Shown here piece after piece: positions 38,367-47,663 of a DNA stretch of 64,000 nt (positions are counted from its first letter, which is position 1; the number at the start of each line of letters is the position of its first letter). The position numbers were made by a program, and so were the translations under genes. Origin of the DNA: Proteus sp. FME41 (GTDB taxonomy: Bacteria; Pseudomonadota; Gammaproteobacteria; Enterobacterales; Enterobacteriaceae); NCBI RefSeq assembly GCF_014897315.1, contig NZ_JABUYL010000001.1:248001-312000 (forward strand), read 5' to 3'. The notes below the pieces were generated by a model, which was given only the letters and a program-made list of their open reading frames with translations, ran no database searches and was not told where the DNA came from.

Positions 38367-38507
38367 GGCTTGAATATAGTTATGAAAGATACAGCTATTT
38401 TAGCAAAGGAAACCAAAGAAAATGAAATATATGATACCTATTTGTGCGTTTTATTGTGAATAACGGTAATAAAAGTAAAAGTGGATCTAGAACACGTAAC
38501 TCAAATT

Positions 38508-38519
38508 GTTAACGTTAAC
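38508..38519. promoter_or_regulatory. Operator 1, LacI/GalR type
   Basis: Perfect palindrome GTTAACGTTAAC, upstream of the sugar permease. An identical copy lies 63 bases downstream. The spacing of about six helical turns would permit looping by a tetrameric repressor. Confidence 0.7.
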
Positions 38520-38522
38520 TTA

Positions 38523-38538
38523 TGTGCTTCATATCACA
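38523..38538. promoter_or_regulatory. CRP-like site
   Basis: TGTGCTTCATATCACA: half sites TGTG and CACA at the 16-base spacing of cAMP-CRP sites, one base from the consensus TGTGA-N6-TCACA. It lies between the two operators. Confidence 0.7.
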
Positions 38539-38570
38539 TTAAAGCGATAAAATTGTTTGTTAACTTAAAA

Positions 38571-38582
38571 GTTAACGTTAAC
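38571..38582. promoter_or_regulatory. Operator 2, LacI/GalR type
   Basis: Second perfect GTTAACGTTAAC, 38 bases before the permease ATG. A further inverted repeat, GTTAACTT-AA-AAGTTAAC, overlaps it on the upstream side (38559-38576), so three half-site pairs may exist. Confidence 0.7.
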
Positions 38583-38619
38583 ATTTAAGGGTGGAATGAC
38601 TTTATAAGGCGCTTAACCA

Positions 38620-39882
38620 ATGAACAAAGACTCAAAAAAATACTATGCGATCTTAAGTGCACTGTTATTTTTCTTCTTTTTTACCTGGTCTTCATCATTT
38701 TCATTAGTCTCTATTTGGCTAAACCAGTATGTCGGGTTAAGAGCGACTGACACAGGATTAATATTTTCTGCTATTTCTCTGATTGCATTATGTGCTCAAC
38801 CTTTATATGGCTTTATTCAAGATAAATTAGGATTAAGAAAAAATTTATTATTAGTGATCGCCATCTTATTGATTCTTTCAGGGCCATTTTTTCTTAGTTT
38901 TGCATCAATATTACGCTGGAATATCTTTATGGGTTCCATTTTAGGGGGCTTATATGTCGGTATGACCTTTAATGCAGGGATTGGCGTATTAGAGTCATAT
39001 ACAGAGCGTGTTAGTCGTATTCGTGGTTTTGAATACGGTAGGGCGAGAATGTGGGGATCACTAGGTTGGGCATCCGCGACATTTATTGCTGGACACAATA
39101 TTAATATCGACCCTAATTACAATTTTGTCATGGCCTCTATTTCTGGGGTTGTGTTCTTAATTCTTTTAGCTTTGTTAAAAACAGGTAAGTCCGACGCCTT
39201 TAATCAATTAGAACATGGTAAAACGTCGGCAATTACAATAAAAGACGCACTCAATTTACTTTCATTACCTCGTTTTTGGGCCCTTATTTTATTTGTGATT
39301 GGAACGTGTGTTTATGGTGTGTATGACCAACAGTTTCCAGTGTTTTTTTCATCACAATTTGCGACATTACAGCAGGGAAATGAAATGTACGGATACCTGA
39401 ATTCATTACAGGTATTCTTAGAGGCTGGTGGCATGTTTCTTGCCCCTTTCTTGGTAAATAGAATAGGGGCTAAAAATGGTTTATTGCTGGCAAGTAGTGT
39501 TATGGCCGCACGTATTATTGGCTCGGGATTAGTTGAAGGGCCAATCTTAATTTCTTGTATGAAATTATTACATGCCGTTGAGTTACCGATTTTATTAATT
39601 TCAATTTTTAAATATAACAGTCAACATTTTGATAAACGTTTATCTTCAACACTGTATTTAGTGGGTTTCCAATGTGTAAGTTCTATTGTAGCGACATTAC
39701 TTTCGCCATTAGCAGGTTATGGATACGATCATTATGGTTTTGCACCAACCTATATGGTGATGGGATGTATTGTGGCTGGAACAACACTTCTTTCCGCTGT
39801 CTTTTTATGCTCAGATTCAAAAGCTTTATTGCCATTTGATGTATTGCAGCATGAAGATCAAAATAAAACTCAACCCGTTTAA
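38620..39882 (+). CDS. LacY/CscB-family sugar:H+ symporter (MFS)
   Basis: 420 residues with twelve hydrophobic segments. It shares LacY features: SLIALCAQPLYGFIQDKLGL, FNAGIGVLESYTERVSR, and FEYGRARMWGSLGWAS with the arginine equivalent to LacY Arg144. The second half follows the sucrose permease CscB: GYLNSLQVFLEAGGMF, KLLHAVELPIL and FDKRLSSTLYLVGFQ. It therefore probably carries a disaccharide such as sucrose or a galactoside, but substrate is undecided. No hydrolase or repressor gene is adjacent, yet the promoter region has two LacI-type operators and a CRP-like site, so a trans-acting repressor must be encoded elsewhere. Confidence 0.85.
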   Translation: MNKDSKKYYAILSALLFFFFFTWSSSFSLVSIWLNQYVGLRATDTGLIFSAISLIALCAQPLYGFIQDKLGLRKNLLLVIAILLILSGPFFLSFASILRWNIFMGSILGGLYVGMTFNAGIGVLESYTERVSRIRGFEYGRARMWGSLGWASATFIAGHNINIDPNYNFVMASISGVVFLILLALLKTGKSDAFNQLEHGKTSAITIKDALNLLSLPRFWALILFVIGTCVYGVYDQQFPVFFSSQFATLQQGNEMYGYLNSLQVFLEAGGMFLAPFLVNRIGAKNGLLLASSVMAARIIGSGLVEGPILISCMKLLHAVELPILLISIFKYNSQHFDKRLSSTLYLVGFQCVSSIVATLLSPLAGYGYDHYGFAPTYMVMGCIVAGTTLLSAVFLCSDSKALLPFDVLQHEDQNKTQPV

Positions 39883-39916
39883 TTGCTTTTTGATTTATCC
39901 TTTGTAGTGTCAATTT

Positions 39917-39949
39917 TGGCTACCGATAAAAATGTGTAGCCATTTTTTT
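39917..39949 (+). terminator. Terminator after permease gene
   Basis: TGGCTAC (39917-39923) pairs with GTAGCCA (39936-39942) and is followed by TTTTTTT. Confidence 0.85.
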
Positions 39950-40137
39950 ATCATTAATGAACGTATATTTACTCATTAAACAATGTTGACTATATTTATT
40001 AATACATGTCATTCTAATTAATTGTTAATTAAGCAAAATCAATTAAATTTGTAAACATTGCTTGTTTATTGACACGATTAAGCGATAATCTTAAACAGAG
40101 CTATTTATCTTAAATATCAATTGTAAAGGTGTAGGAA

Positions 40138-40476
40138 ATGGATAACGCAAACAAGCCGTCTTTCCAAAACGTACTGGAGTTTGTGCGTATGTATCGTCGT
40201 AAAAACAAAATCCGTCGTGAGATCACTGACAATGAGAAAAAGATCCGTGATAACCAAAAGCGTGTTCTTTTATTAGACAACTTAAGTGAATATATTAAGC
40301 CTGGTATGTCGATTGAAGATGTACTTGGTATTATTGCAAATATGCGTAGTGACTATGATGATCGTGTTGACGATTACATTATTAAAAATGCCGATCTGTC
40401 TAAAGAGCGCCGTGAATTATCTAAGCAATTAAAAGCGATGGGGGAAATTAAAAATCTTCCTGATCTAAAAGACTAA
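40138..40476 (+). CDS. tmaR: TmaR (YeeX), PTS system polar-localisation regulator
   Basis: 112 residues, nearly colinear with E. coli Yee[40 protein letters not shown] and [19 protein letters not shown]. It is highly charged and helical, forming a coiled coil. In E. coli the protein clusters at a cell pole and holds enzyme I of the phosphotransferase system there. AGGTGTAGGAA precedes the ATG. It is transcribed alone, with a terminator after it. Confidence 0.95.
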   Translation: MDNANKPSFQNVLEFVRMYRRKNKIRREITDNEKKIRDNQKRVLLLDNLSEYIKPGMSIEDVLGIIANMRSDYDDRVDDYIIKNADLSKERRELSKQLKAMGEIKNLPDLKD

Positions 40477-40503
40477 TTGCTTTACTAAGTATAAGAAATT
40501 GAA

Positions 40504-40537
40504 GGCCTCTAAATTGAATATTTAGGGGCTTTTTTAT
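40504..40537 (+). terminator. Terminator of tmaR
   Basis: GCCTCTAAA pairs with TTTAGGGGC (one G-T pair) and is followed by TTTTTTATTTT. Confidence 0.85.
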
Positions 40538-40578
40538 TTTTGGCTTAATAAGCACTAAGTTAATTTGCTAATAGTTAC

Positions 40579-40612
40579 CCAAAAAAAAGAACCCACTAAA
40601 AAGTGGGTTCTC
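40579..40612 (-). terminator. Terminator of rne
   Basis: GAACCCACT pairs with AGTGGGTTC (40589-40610) over a four-base loop. On the minus strand it is followed by a run of eight or more T. It lies about 45 bases after the rne stop. Confidence 0.9.
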
Positions 40613-40655
40613 AATTTAGAAGTATTATTAAGATATTCTTAATAACACTTTATTA

Positions 40656-43600
40656 TCATTTTTGACTTTCAGCTTTAGTCATGACCGAAGAAGCATGATT
40701 AGTCGAACTATGTCCACCCGCACCTGTACGGCCTTTCTTATCAAAAGCAGGACGAGCGTCCCATGCTTTGATTTCGATTTCTGCAGGAGCATTATCAGAC
40801 GCTGGTGCTTTTGTCATTGGTGAGCTTGCACGTAGTTGGCGCACAATAGGCTCTTGACGAATAACGACAGTAGCAGGTTTGCTTTCTTTTACTGGTTCCG
40901 CTTCTACTACAGGTTCTGCATTTTCTTCAGGTTTATTTTCAATAACAGCTTCAACAACGTCTTCAACATGACTTTCTTTGCACGGTTCAGCGTTTTCTTC
41001 AGTTGCAATTGGTGTAACAACAGGTTGTGATTCAAGAGCCGATGTTTCATTTTGATCACTTTCTACTGCTGTAGTGGCCATTTGTGCAACTTCTTTCGTC
41101 TCAACAACGTTTTCAGCTTGTTGTGAAGCTTCATGCATATAAGCTTCAGTTGTATTTAATACGGCTGAAATATTTTCTTTACGGGTGACGTGATCTTCTG
41201 TATTTACTTCATTAATCACATTATCGACAACACTTTCATCAACAGTGTTTTCATTGACGTCTGTTGATGCTGATTGCGGTGCTATAGCGACAATCTCAGC
41301 AACAGCATCAGCATCAGTTGTTGACTCAGTGCTCACAGTGACAGAGTAAGTTGATTCAGCTGTTTCTGTCTGAGCAATATCAGCAACAATGACTTCTGAA
41401 ACAGCTGGTGCAATAGCGACCATCTGGGGATCAGCATGAGTAATGATGTTCTTTTCACCAAAGTATTCATTGGTGTTTTCAACAAATGCCGCATCGCTTA
41501 TTGGTGTCACAGGATAACGAATAAACACTTTACCTGAAGCTAGTTCAGGAGAGGCAACCGCCATAGCTAGAGGCATTGGTGATACTGTTAAGGTACGCTC
41601 ATCACGATAACGGCGACGACGTTGACCACTTACACGCAAATGACGAGGTGAACGACGAGAACGGCGAGGCATCACATTATCTTGCCCGTTGTTATCTTCA
41701 TTTTTACTGTCATCGTGTGATTTTGAGGTATCAGATACCGCTTTTACTGCTTGCGTTTCATTTGTTTCAACATTTGCAACAACTACGGCTTTAGGGGCTA
41801 CTTTTTCAGTAGAAACAGCTTTAGTTGGTGTTGTGGCAACGGGTGGCTCAGAAACAGGTTTTTCTGTTGTTACAGGTGCAACAGGTAAAGCACTATCGTT
41901 GTCAGTAACACGAATAGATTGCGTTAACTGGCGGCGAGTCCGACGTTGCATGGCAGGGCGACGAGGTTCTTCCTTCTTCTCTTCTACGCTGTCTTTAGCA
42001 TCTGTTTCATTTTCAGCAACAGCAACTTGTGTTTTAGCGGCTTCTTGTTGTTGTTGGCGTTTTTCTTCTTGGCGACGACGTTGTTCTGCACGCTGTTCAC
42101 GACGTTGCTGACGGCGAGCTTCGCGTTCCGCAATCTCTTGTTCGCTATTTGCTTCAGTTGTTACTGCATTTTGCGGTTTCTGATTGCGATTTTTACGGTT
42201 ATCTTCGCTGTTCGTATTATCACGATTGCGGTCATTATCACGATTGCGGTCGTTATCACGATTGCGGTCGTTATCACGATTACGGTCGTTGTCGCGATCA
42301 CGGCGATTATTGTTGTTACGTCGATTATTGTTGTTACGACGATCACGACGATTATCATTACTCTCTTTCTTATTTTCCTGTGGCTGTTCTTTAGTCACAG
42401 TTGGTTCTGGTTCACTACCAAATAAGTTAGAGAAGAATTTTGCAATAGAAGCAAAGAAACCTGCGCTTTGTACTTGTTCTGATTTAACAGGGGCAGCTTG
42501 GGTAGGCAGCGTTTTTTTGTTTTTTGCCGTTTCAGTTGTGTCTTCTTCTTGTAATCCAAAGGCTGAGATAGCCGGTTGTTCAGGTGCTTTACGCTCTGCA
42601 ACAACATCATCTTCAGCTTCATTTGACTGATTTTCGTGGAATTGCGCTAAATTATAGCTAAGCGACGTAATCTCTTCGCCTTTACGTACACGAACAACAG
42701 AGAAATGAGGGGTTTGCATTTGGTCATTAGGGACAATAATCACTTTAACGTTAGATTGACGCAGTTCAATGTCAGTAACGGCTTTACGTTTTTCGTTAAG
42801 CAAATAAGAGGCGATTTGAACGGGCACAATAGCATGCACTTCATGAGTATTTTCTTTCAGCGCTTCTTCTTCAATCAGACGTAGCACAGAAAGAGACAGT
42901 GATTCGTTATCACGGATGGTTCCTGTGCCTAAGCAACGAGGACAAACATGATGGCTAGATTCACCCAATGAAGGGCTTAAACGTTGGCGCGACATCTCTA
43001 ATAAACCAAAGCGAGAAATACGTCCAATTTGAATACGAGCACGGTCTTGGCGTACAGCCTCACGCATCCTGTTTTCAACTTCACGTTGATGGCGCACTGG
43101 CGTCATATCAATAAAGTCGATAACAATTAATCCGCCTAGGTCACGCAAGCGTAATTGACGAGCAATTTCATCAGCGGCTTCTAGGTTAGTATTAAAGGCA
43201 GTTTCTTCAATATCACCACCACGAGTAGAGCGCGAGGAGTTTATATCAATAGCCGTTAATGCTTCAGTAGTATCAATAACTAATGCACCACCGGAAGGTA
43301 AACGTACTTCACGCTGAAACGCAGATTCAATTTGTGATTCAATCTGGTAATGACTAAACAGAGGAACTGCACCTGTGTAATGACGAATTTTGCTGGCAAA
43401 ATCACCACGGCCAATTGCTTCGATATGACTACGCGCCATTTCAACAACTTTAGCATTGTCGATTAAGATTTCACCAATGTCAGGGCGTAAATAGTCACGG
43501 AATGCGCGAACAATAACATTACTTTCCTGATGAATTAAAAAAGGTGCTGGGCGATTCTCTGCCGCTTTTTTAATGGCATCCCAGTGTCTTAAACGATAAC

Positions 43601-44153
43601 TTAAGTCTTGTTGTAGTGATTCGGCTGATTTACCCACACCCGCAGTACGCACAATCAGGCCCATTCCATCCGGAATTTCAAGGCTTGATAAGGCTTCTTT
43701 GAGTTCAGTACGGTCTTCACCTTCGATACGACGAGAAATACCACCTGCACGAGGATTATTTGGCATTAATACCAAATAACTACCGGCAAGGCTGATAAAG
43801 GTCGTTAATGCTGCACCTTTATTACCACGCTCTTCTTTATCAACTTGAACAATGACTTCCTGACCTTCTTTTAAGACATCTTTGATGTTAGGACGACCAT
43901 GGGAGTGATAATTACTAGGAAAATATTCGCGGGCTATTTCTTTAATAGGAAGGAAACCGTGACGTTCCGCACCATAATCAACAAAAGCGGCTTCTAGGCT
44001 GGGTTCAATTCGAGTGATTTTACCTTTATAGATATTCGCTTTTTTCTGTTCATGACCGGGGCTTTCGATATCCAGATCGTACAAGCGTTGCCCATCCACA
44101 AGGGCAACACGCAACTCTTCCTGCTGAGTTGCGTTAATTAACATTCTTTTCAT
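40656..44153 (-). CDS. rne: Ribonuclease E
   Basis: 1,165 residues, about 100 longer than in E. coli. The N-terminal half is the conserved catalytic part: an S1 domain (residues ~35-120), a DNase-I-like site with [14 protein letters not shown] and [11 protein letters not shown] giving the two magnesium-binding aspartates, and the zinc-link CPRCLGTGT. The C-terminal half is disordered. It contains an Arg/Asn-rich RNA-binding region with DRNRDN hexapeptide repeats, a long acidic Glu/Val-rich stretch, and a final [16 protein letters not shown] element like the PNPase-binding end in E. coli. The enzyme initiates mRNA decay, processes 9S rRNA and tRNA, and scaffolds the degradosome at the inner membrane. 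Confidence 0.97.
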   Translation of the reverse strand: MKRMLINATQQEELRVALVDGQRLYDLDIESPGHEQKKANIYKGKITRIEPSLEAAFVDYGAERHGFLPIKEIAREYFPSNYHSHGRPNIKDVLKEGQEVIVQVDKEERGNKGAALTTFISLAGSYLVLMPNNPRAGGISRRIEGEDRTELKEALSSLEIPDGMGLIVRTAGVGKSAESLQQDLSYRLRHWDAIKKAAENRPAPFLIHQESNVIVRAFRDYLRPDIGEILIDNAKVVEMARSHIEAIGRGDFASKIRHYTGAVPLFSHYQIESQIESAFQREVRLPSGGALVIDTTEALTAIDINSSRSTRGGDIEETAFNTNLEAADEIARQLRLRDLGGLIVIDFIDMTPVRHQREVENRMREAVRQDRARIQIGRISRFGLLEMSRQRLSPSLGESSHHVCPRCLGTGTIRDNESLSLSVLRLIEEEALKENTHEVHAIVPVQIASYLLNEKRKAVTDIELRQSNVKVIIVPNDQMQTPHFSVVRVRKGEEITSLSYNLAQFHENQSNEAEDDVVAERKAPEQPAISAFGLQEEDTTETAKNKKTLPTQAAPVKSEQVQSAGFFASIAKFFSNLFGSEPEPTVTKEQPQENKKESNDNRRDRRNNNNRRNNNNRRDRDNDRNRDNDRNRDNDRNRDNDRNRDNTNSEDNRKNRNQKPQNAVTTEANSEQEIAEREARRQQRREQRAEQRRRQEEKRQQQQEAAKTQVAVAENETDAKDSVEEKKEEPRRPAMQRRTRRQLTQSIRVTDNDSALPVAPVTTEKPVSEPPVATTPTKAVSTEKVAPKAVVVANVETNETQAVKAVSDTSKSHDDSKNEDNNGQDNVMPRRSRRSPRHLRVSGQRRRRYRDERTLTVSPMPLAMAVASPELASGKVFIRYPVTPISDAAFVENTNEYFGEKNIITHADPQMVAIAPAVSEVIVADIAQTETAESTYSVTVSTESTTDADAVAEIVAIAPQSASTDVNENTVDESVVDNVINEVNTEDHVTRKENISAVLNTTEAYMHEASQQAENVVETKEVAQMATTAVESDQNETSALESQPVVTPIATEENAEPCKESHVEDVVEAVIENKPEENAEPVVEAEPVKESKPATVVIRQEPIVRQLRASSPMTKAPASDNAPAEIEIKAWDARPAFDKKGRTGAGGHSSTNHASSVMTKAESQK
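42217..42302. repeat. 18-bp tandem repeat inside rne
   Basis: About five copies of an 18-base unit (consensus CACGATTGCGGTCGTTAT on the plus strand) encode the hexapeptide DRNRDN on the minus strand. Copies differ at few bases. Unit length is a multiple of three, so copy-number change would lengthen or shorten the RNA-binding arm without breaking the frame. Confidence 0.85.
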
Positions 44154-44684
44154 ATTGTGACTTACTCGTTATTTTCACGTTTTATAATGTGCCACTAACA
44201 TACGTAATTACACTATTGATAACCGATGACCTCGTGTCTTTTACAAATGCGTCAACCTCACGGCTGTCGATTGTATAGAGGTGCAATATCTCGGTGAGTC
44301 TGATTTTTAGTTCAAAAATTCAGCACTCTTTAATTGAACACGATGTTTCAACTCAATAAGCGATGTATTTGTGGCATACTAAATTGTTTGATTTTCGACT
44401 ATGTCTTACGCCATTGCTGCATTTTGAAAATCAAACAAACAAAATTTTCATAAATATACCTGATAAACATAATCAGGAGAGTCTGCATTATTCCATTGGT
44501 GTTAGGGTGATAGCAAGATGACTTTTCCGCTTTGGTGACTTTTTCTGTATAAATATGAGAGATTAGCTAATGTTTCGTCTTTTTCCCATTATTCAGGTTA
44601 AAATAGACGGCAGAATTGATGTTATTTTGCGCACCATTAAGTTATTTGTAATTTTTATTTTAAGAGAGCCCAAGAATCGCCACT
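44154..44684. other. Divergent rne/rluC control region with long rne leader
   Basis: 530 bases without a gene. In E. coli the rne transcript has a leader of some 360 bases with hairpins that RNase E itself recognises to limit its own synthesis; the length and position here fit the same arrangement. I can see several AU-rich stretches and short inverted repeats, but cannot fold the leader reliably. The rluC promoter should lie at the right-hand end. Confidence 0.55.
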
Positions 44685-45638
44685 ATGAAATCATTTAATC
44701 AAGTTCAGTTCGTCACCATTGATGGCGATGAAGCCGGCCAGCGTATCGACAATTTTTTACTGGCACGCTTAAAAGGTGTACCAAAAAGTATGATTTACCG
44801 AATTATCCGTAAAGGGGAGGTTCGGGTTAATAAAGGGCGAATTAAACCAGAATATAAATTGAATGCGGGTGATATCCTTCGCATTCCACCGGTACGAGTA
44901 GCTGAAAAAGAAGAAATTGCGGTTTCACCAAAATTAGATAAAGTTGCAGCACTCACAAATTGTATTTTATATGAAGATGATCACCTAATGCTGATTAATA
45001 AGCCATCAGGTACGGCAGTGCACGGTGGAAGTGGATTAAGCTTTGGTGTTATTGAAGGATTACGTGCATTACGCCCAGAAGCTCGGTTTTTAGAGCTAGT
45101 GCATCGTCTTGACAGAGATACCTCTGGCGTATTGTTAATTGCGAAAAAACGCTCGGCATTACGTGCATTACATGAGCAATTACGCTTAAAACAGATGCAA
45201 AAAGATTACTTAGCATTAGTACGCGGAGAGTGGCAATCTCATGCTAAAGTCGTGCAAGCTCCTTTATTGAAAAATATTTTACAAAGTGGTGAGCGTATAG
45301 TGAAAGTAAGTAATGAAGGTAAGCCTTCAGAAACACGTTTTAAAGTGGAAGAACGTTTTGAGTTTTCTACGCTGGTAAAAGCCAGTCCTGTGACAGGAAG
45401 AACACACCAAATTCGTGTTCATGCATTACATGCAGGTCATCCTATTGCATTTGATGATCGCTATGGTGATCGTAATTTTGATACTCAATTGGTAGGAACA
45501 AAACTTAATCGTTTATTTTTACATGCAAGTTCTTTAACGTTTACTCACCCATCAACGGGCGAACAAATGCGAATTGAAGCGCCTATGGATAATCAATTAC
45601 GTCATTGTTTACAAGTATTACGTAGTCAAAAATCTTAA
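44685..45638 (+). CDS. rluC: 23S rRNA pseudouridine synthase RluC
   Basis: 317 residues. An N-terminal S4 RNA-binding domain (SMIYRIIRKGEVRVNKGR) is followed by the RluA-type synthase domain with the catalytic aspartate in HRLDRDTSGVLL and the TGRTHQIRVH motif. It makes pseudouridines 955, 2504 and 2580 in 23S rRNA of E. coli. It is divergent from rne, the conserved enterobacterial arrangement. Confidence 0.96.
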   Translation: MKSFNQVQFVTIDGDEAGQRIDNFLLARLKGVPKSMIYRIIRKGEVRVNKGRIKPEYKLNAGDILRIPPVRVAEKEEIAVSPKLDKVAALTNCILYEDDHLMLINKPSGTAVHGGSGLSFGVIEGLRALRPEARFLELVHRLDRDTSGVLLIAKKRSALRALHEQLRLKQMQKDYLALVRGEWQSHAKVVQAPLLKNILQSGERIVKVSNEGKPSETRFKVEERFEFSTLVKASPVTGRTHQIRVHALHAGHPIAFDDRYGDRNFDTQLVGTKLNRLFLHASSLTFTHPSTGEQMRIEAPMDNQLRHCLQVLRSQKS

Positions 45639-45704
45639 GCCGCTCATTTTTATTGCGGCAGAAAATCCGAAAGTTCAATGCGCCCAATTAGCTGGGCGTA
45701 TTGC
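45638..45704 (+). terminator. Two hairpins after rluC
   Basis: GCCGC/GCGGC (45639-45659) directly after the stop, and ATGCGCCCA/TGGGCGTAT (45678-45701). Both stems are GC-rich but lack a strong T-run. They separate rluC from the convergent lipoprotein gene. Confidence 0.5.
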
Positions 45705-45742
45705 TTAAATGGACTGAAAAAAAACGGCAAACTAAAACACGA

Positions 45743-46144
45743 TTAGCCCTCTACTTTAGTCATGCATTGCTCAACAATTTTATCAATGTCCCACTCTTTA
45801 GGGAGTGATTTAGAACCGTTTTTACGCATTTCCATGTCAACACGGATAAACTCTGTAATACCGTAATTTTTAATGATGCTATCGTAAGTACATCCACACA
45901 CTTCGATAATTTGAGGCATCAGTGCATCATCAGTAATGCCTGAACCTAATAGACAGCTGCTGACAAAATTCTTTTTAAATGAGGACACGTTGTCGTCTTT
46001 TTTATCTGAAACTACACTGTCTTGAAGAATACTTGCTGTGCTAGCCGTCTTAGTTGTGGATATCTCAGTATCTTTTTCATCAGAACAACTTACTAATGCT
46101 GCTGCCATCACTAATGCTGTTAAGACTGATGTTAGTTTATTCAT
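45743..46144 (-). CDS. Small uncharacterised lipoprotein
   Basis: 133 residues with a lipoprotein signal (LTALVMAAALVSCSDEK; lipobox LVSC). After a Ser/Thr/Lys-rich linker comes a compact domain with four cysteines (SSCLLGSG, EVCGCTYD, EQCMTK) that could form disulphides in the periplasm. I do not recognise the family. It is inserted between rluC and yceF, genes that are neighbours in E. coli, so it is a lineage-specific addition. It follows yceF on the same strand by 44 bases and may be co-transcribed with it. Confidence 0.75.
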   Translation of the reverse strand: MNKLTSVLTALVMAAALVSCSDEKDTEISTTKTASTASILQDSVVSDKKDDNVSSFKKNFVSSCLLGSGITDDALMPQIIEVCGCTYDSIIKNYGITEFIRVDMEMRKNGSKSLPKEWDIDKIVEQCMTKVEG

Positions 46145-46188
46145 AATACGCTTTATCGCTACATAAGATTAAAAATAAGATGAGCAAA

Positions 46189-46788
46189 TTATTTTTGATC
46201 ATCAGAGAAAAATAATGGGTTTATTCTTTGCGAGAGTAACATTTTATTCAATCGGATAAGTGGTAAACCAATTAAAGAATTTGGATCATCCCCTTCGAAC
46301 TTATCAAAAAGGGTGATACCTAACCCCTCTGATTTAAAACTTCCGGCACAATTGAAAGGCATTTCTTTATTTAAATAGCAGGTAATTTCATCATCTGTTA
46401 AATGGCGAAAGTAGACTTGAAATAATTCACAATGTGTTTGATGCTCTAAAGTTAAGCTATTATATACTGTTAATCCGGTATAAAACGAGACACATTGCCC
46501 TGATGCTTGTTTTAATTGTGTAAAAGCATTATCAAAATTATGGGGCTTGCCCGTGATTTTTTTATTCAGCACACAAACTTGATCAGAACCAATTATAAGG
46601 TGATGTGGAAATTTAGCTTGTAAAGCGCTGGCTTTTTCATAGGATAAGCGAGTAACAAGATCGTGTGCACACTCTGTGGGCATTGGGGTTTCGTTAATTT
46701 CTGGAGACGCCTGTATAAAAGGCATTCCAAGCTTTTTCAGCAACTGAGCTCGAAAGGGTGAAGTAGACGCAAGAACGAGTGGCAACAT
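46189..46788 (-). CDS. yceF: Maf-family nucleotide pyrophosphatase YceF (7-methyl-GTP)
   Basis: 199 residues, typical Maf size. Family motifs: LVLASTSPFRAQLLKKLGMP at the N-terminus, IIGSDQVCVLN with the catalytic aspartate region, and FKSEGLGITLFDKFEGDDP with GLPLIRL at the end. In E. coli YceF hydrolyses 7-methyl-GTP and related nucleotides, a house-cleaning activity. It is divergent from yceD, as in E. coli. Confidence 0.93.
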   Translation of the reverse strand: MLPLVLASTSPFRAQLLKKLGMPFIQASPEINETPMPTECAHDLVTRLSYEKASALQAKFPHHLIIGSDQVCVLNKKITGKPHNFDNAFTQLKQASGQCVSFYTGLTVYNSLTLEHQTHCELFQVYFRHLTDDEITCYLNKEMPFNCAGSFKSEGLGITLFDKFEGDDPNSLIGLPLIRLNKMLLSQRINPLFFSDDQK

Positions 46789-46891
46789 ATTTTTTTTAAA
46801 ATCCGTAGCAAAATGATGCCTGACATTCTAAACTATGCGCCGCTGATAAAGCGAATTTTGGTGGAAAGGTGTAGATAAACCGCCTTTTTCT

Positions 46892-46920
46892 TTGACTATA
46901 TTCCATTACAAAGATAATAT
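46892..46920 (+). promoter_or_regulatory. Sigma-70 promoter of yceD-rpmF
   Basis: TTGACT (46892-46897), a 17-base spacer and TAATAT (46915-46920). Transcription should start near 46926-46928, only two to four bases before the yceD ATG. Confidence 0.8.
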
Positions 46921-46929
46921 GCGCGCCTT

Positions 46930-47463
46930 ATGCAAAAGGTAAAATTACCCCTGACCATTGATGCGCTGCGAGCCGCTCAGAAGAGTTTAGACTATGACGG
47001 TCATTATTCTCCAGAGCAAGTAAGCCGCTTAGCTGAATCAGTGGTCAGTGTGGACAGTAATATTGATGTGGCTTTATCATTTGATATAGACCATCAGCGT
47101 CTTGCCGTGATTAAAGGACATTCCGATGTGGATGTTACTTTAGAATGTCAGCGTTGTGGTGGCCATTTTCCCTATCATGTTCACGCAACATATTGTTTTA
47201 GCCCTGTTGTCAGTGATGAACGGGCCGAGGCATTACCGGAAGGATATGAACCAGTCGGTGTAAACGAATTTGGTGAAATAGATTTGCTGGCGATGATTGA
47301 AGATGAAATAATCCTCAACTTGCCGGTAGTTCCGGTACATGATTTTGAACACTGTGAAGTGTCCGACGCGGATATGGTGTTTGGTGAACTCCCTGAGGAA
47401 TTATCAGAGAAACCAAACCCATTTGCCGTATTAGCCAGTTTAAAGAAAAGTACTAAGGAGTAA
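46930..47463 (+). CDS. yceD: YceD (DUF177), large-ribosomal-subunit-linked protein
   Basis: 177 residues, colinear with E. coli YceD from [11 protein letters not shown] onward, which fixes the start. It contains a conserved LECQRCGG cysteine pair and the motif [20 protein letters not shown]. The family is linked to 23S rRNA accumulation in plants and bacteria. It precedes rpmF by five bases, so the two form an operon. No ribosome site is visible before the ATG and the promoter -10 box ends nine bases upstream, so the message may be almost leaderless. Confidence 0.93.
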   Translation: MQKVKLPLTIDALRAAQKSLDYDGHYSPEQVSRLAESVVSVDSNIDVALSFDIDHQRLAVIKGHSDVDVTLECQRCGGHFPYHVHATYCFSPVVSDERAEALPEGYEPVGVNEFGEIDLLAMIEDEIILNLPVVPVHDFEHCEVSDADMVFGELPEELSEKPNPFAVLASLKKSTKE

Positions 47464-47468
47464 GGTCA

Positions 47469-47639
47469 ATGGCCGTACAACAAAACAAACCAACTCGTTC
47501 TAAACGCGGTATGCGTCGTTCTCATGACGCGCTGACAGTAACTCAAGTTTCAGTTGACAAAACTTCTGGTGAAACTCACCTGCGTCACCATGTAACTGCT
47601 GACGGTTACTACCGTGGTCGCAAGGTTATCAACAAGTAA
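47469..47639 (+). CDS. rpmF: 50S ribosomal protein L32
   Basis: 56 residues beginning [20 protein letters not shown] and ending [10 protein letters not shown], the full L32 pattern. TAAGGT just before the ATG overlaps the end of yceD. L32 is part of the large subunit near the peptidyl-transferase side. It links the yceD operon to the lipid genes, an arrangement conserved across Enterobacterales. Confidence 0.98.
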   Translation: MAVQQNKPTRSKRGMRRSHDALTVTQVSVDKTSGETHLRHHVTADGYYRGRKVINK

Positions 47640-47663
47640 TTAGCTTTATAGCTCGTTGATACC

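Noticed and set aside
42217-42302. Possible CRISPR-like repeats
   Set aside because: The units are directly tandem with no spacers and lie inside the rne coding frame.
42149-42630. Overlapping plus-strand ORFs with Arg/Leu/Ser or Tyr/His/Asp repeats
   Set aside because: They are shadows of the 18-bp repeat and charged codons of rne on the other strand; rne is unmistakable.
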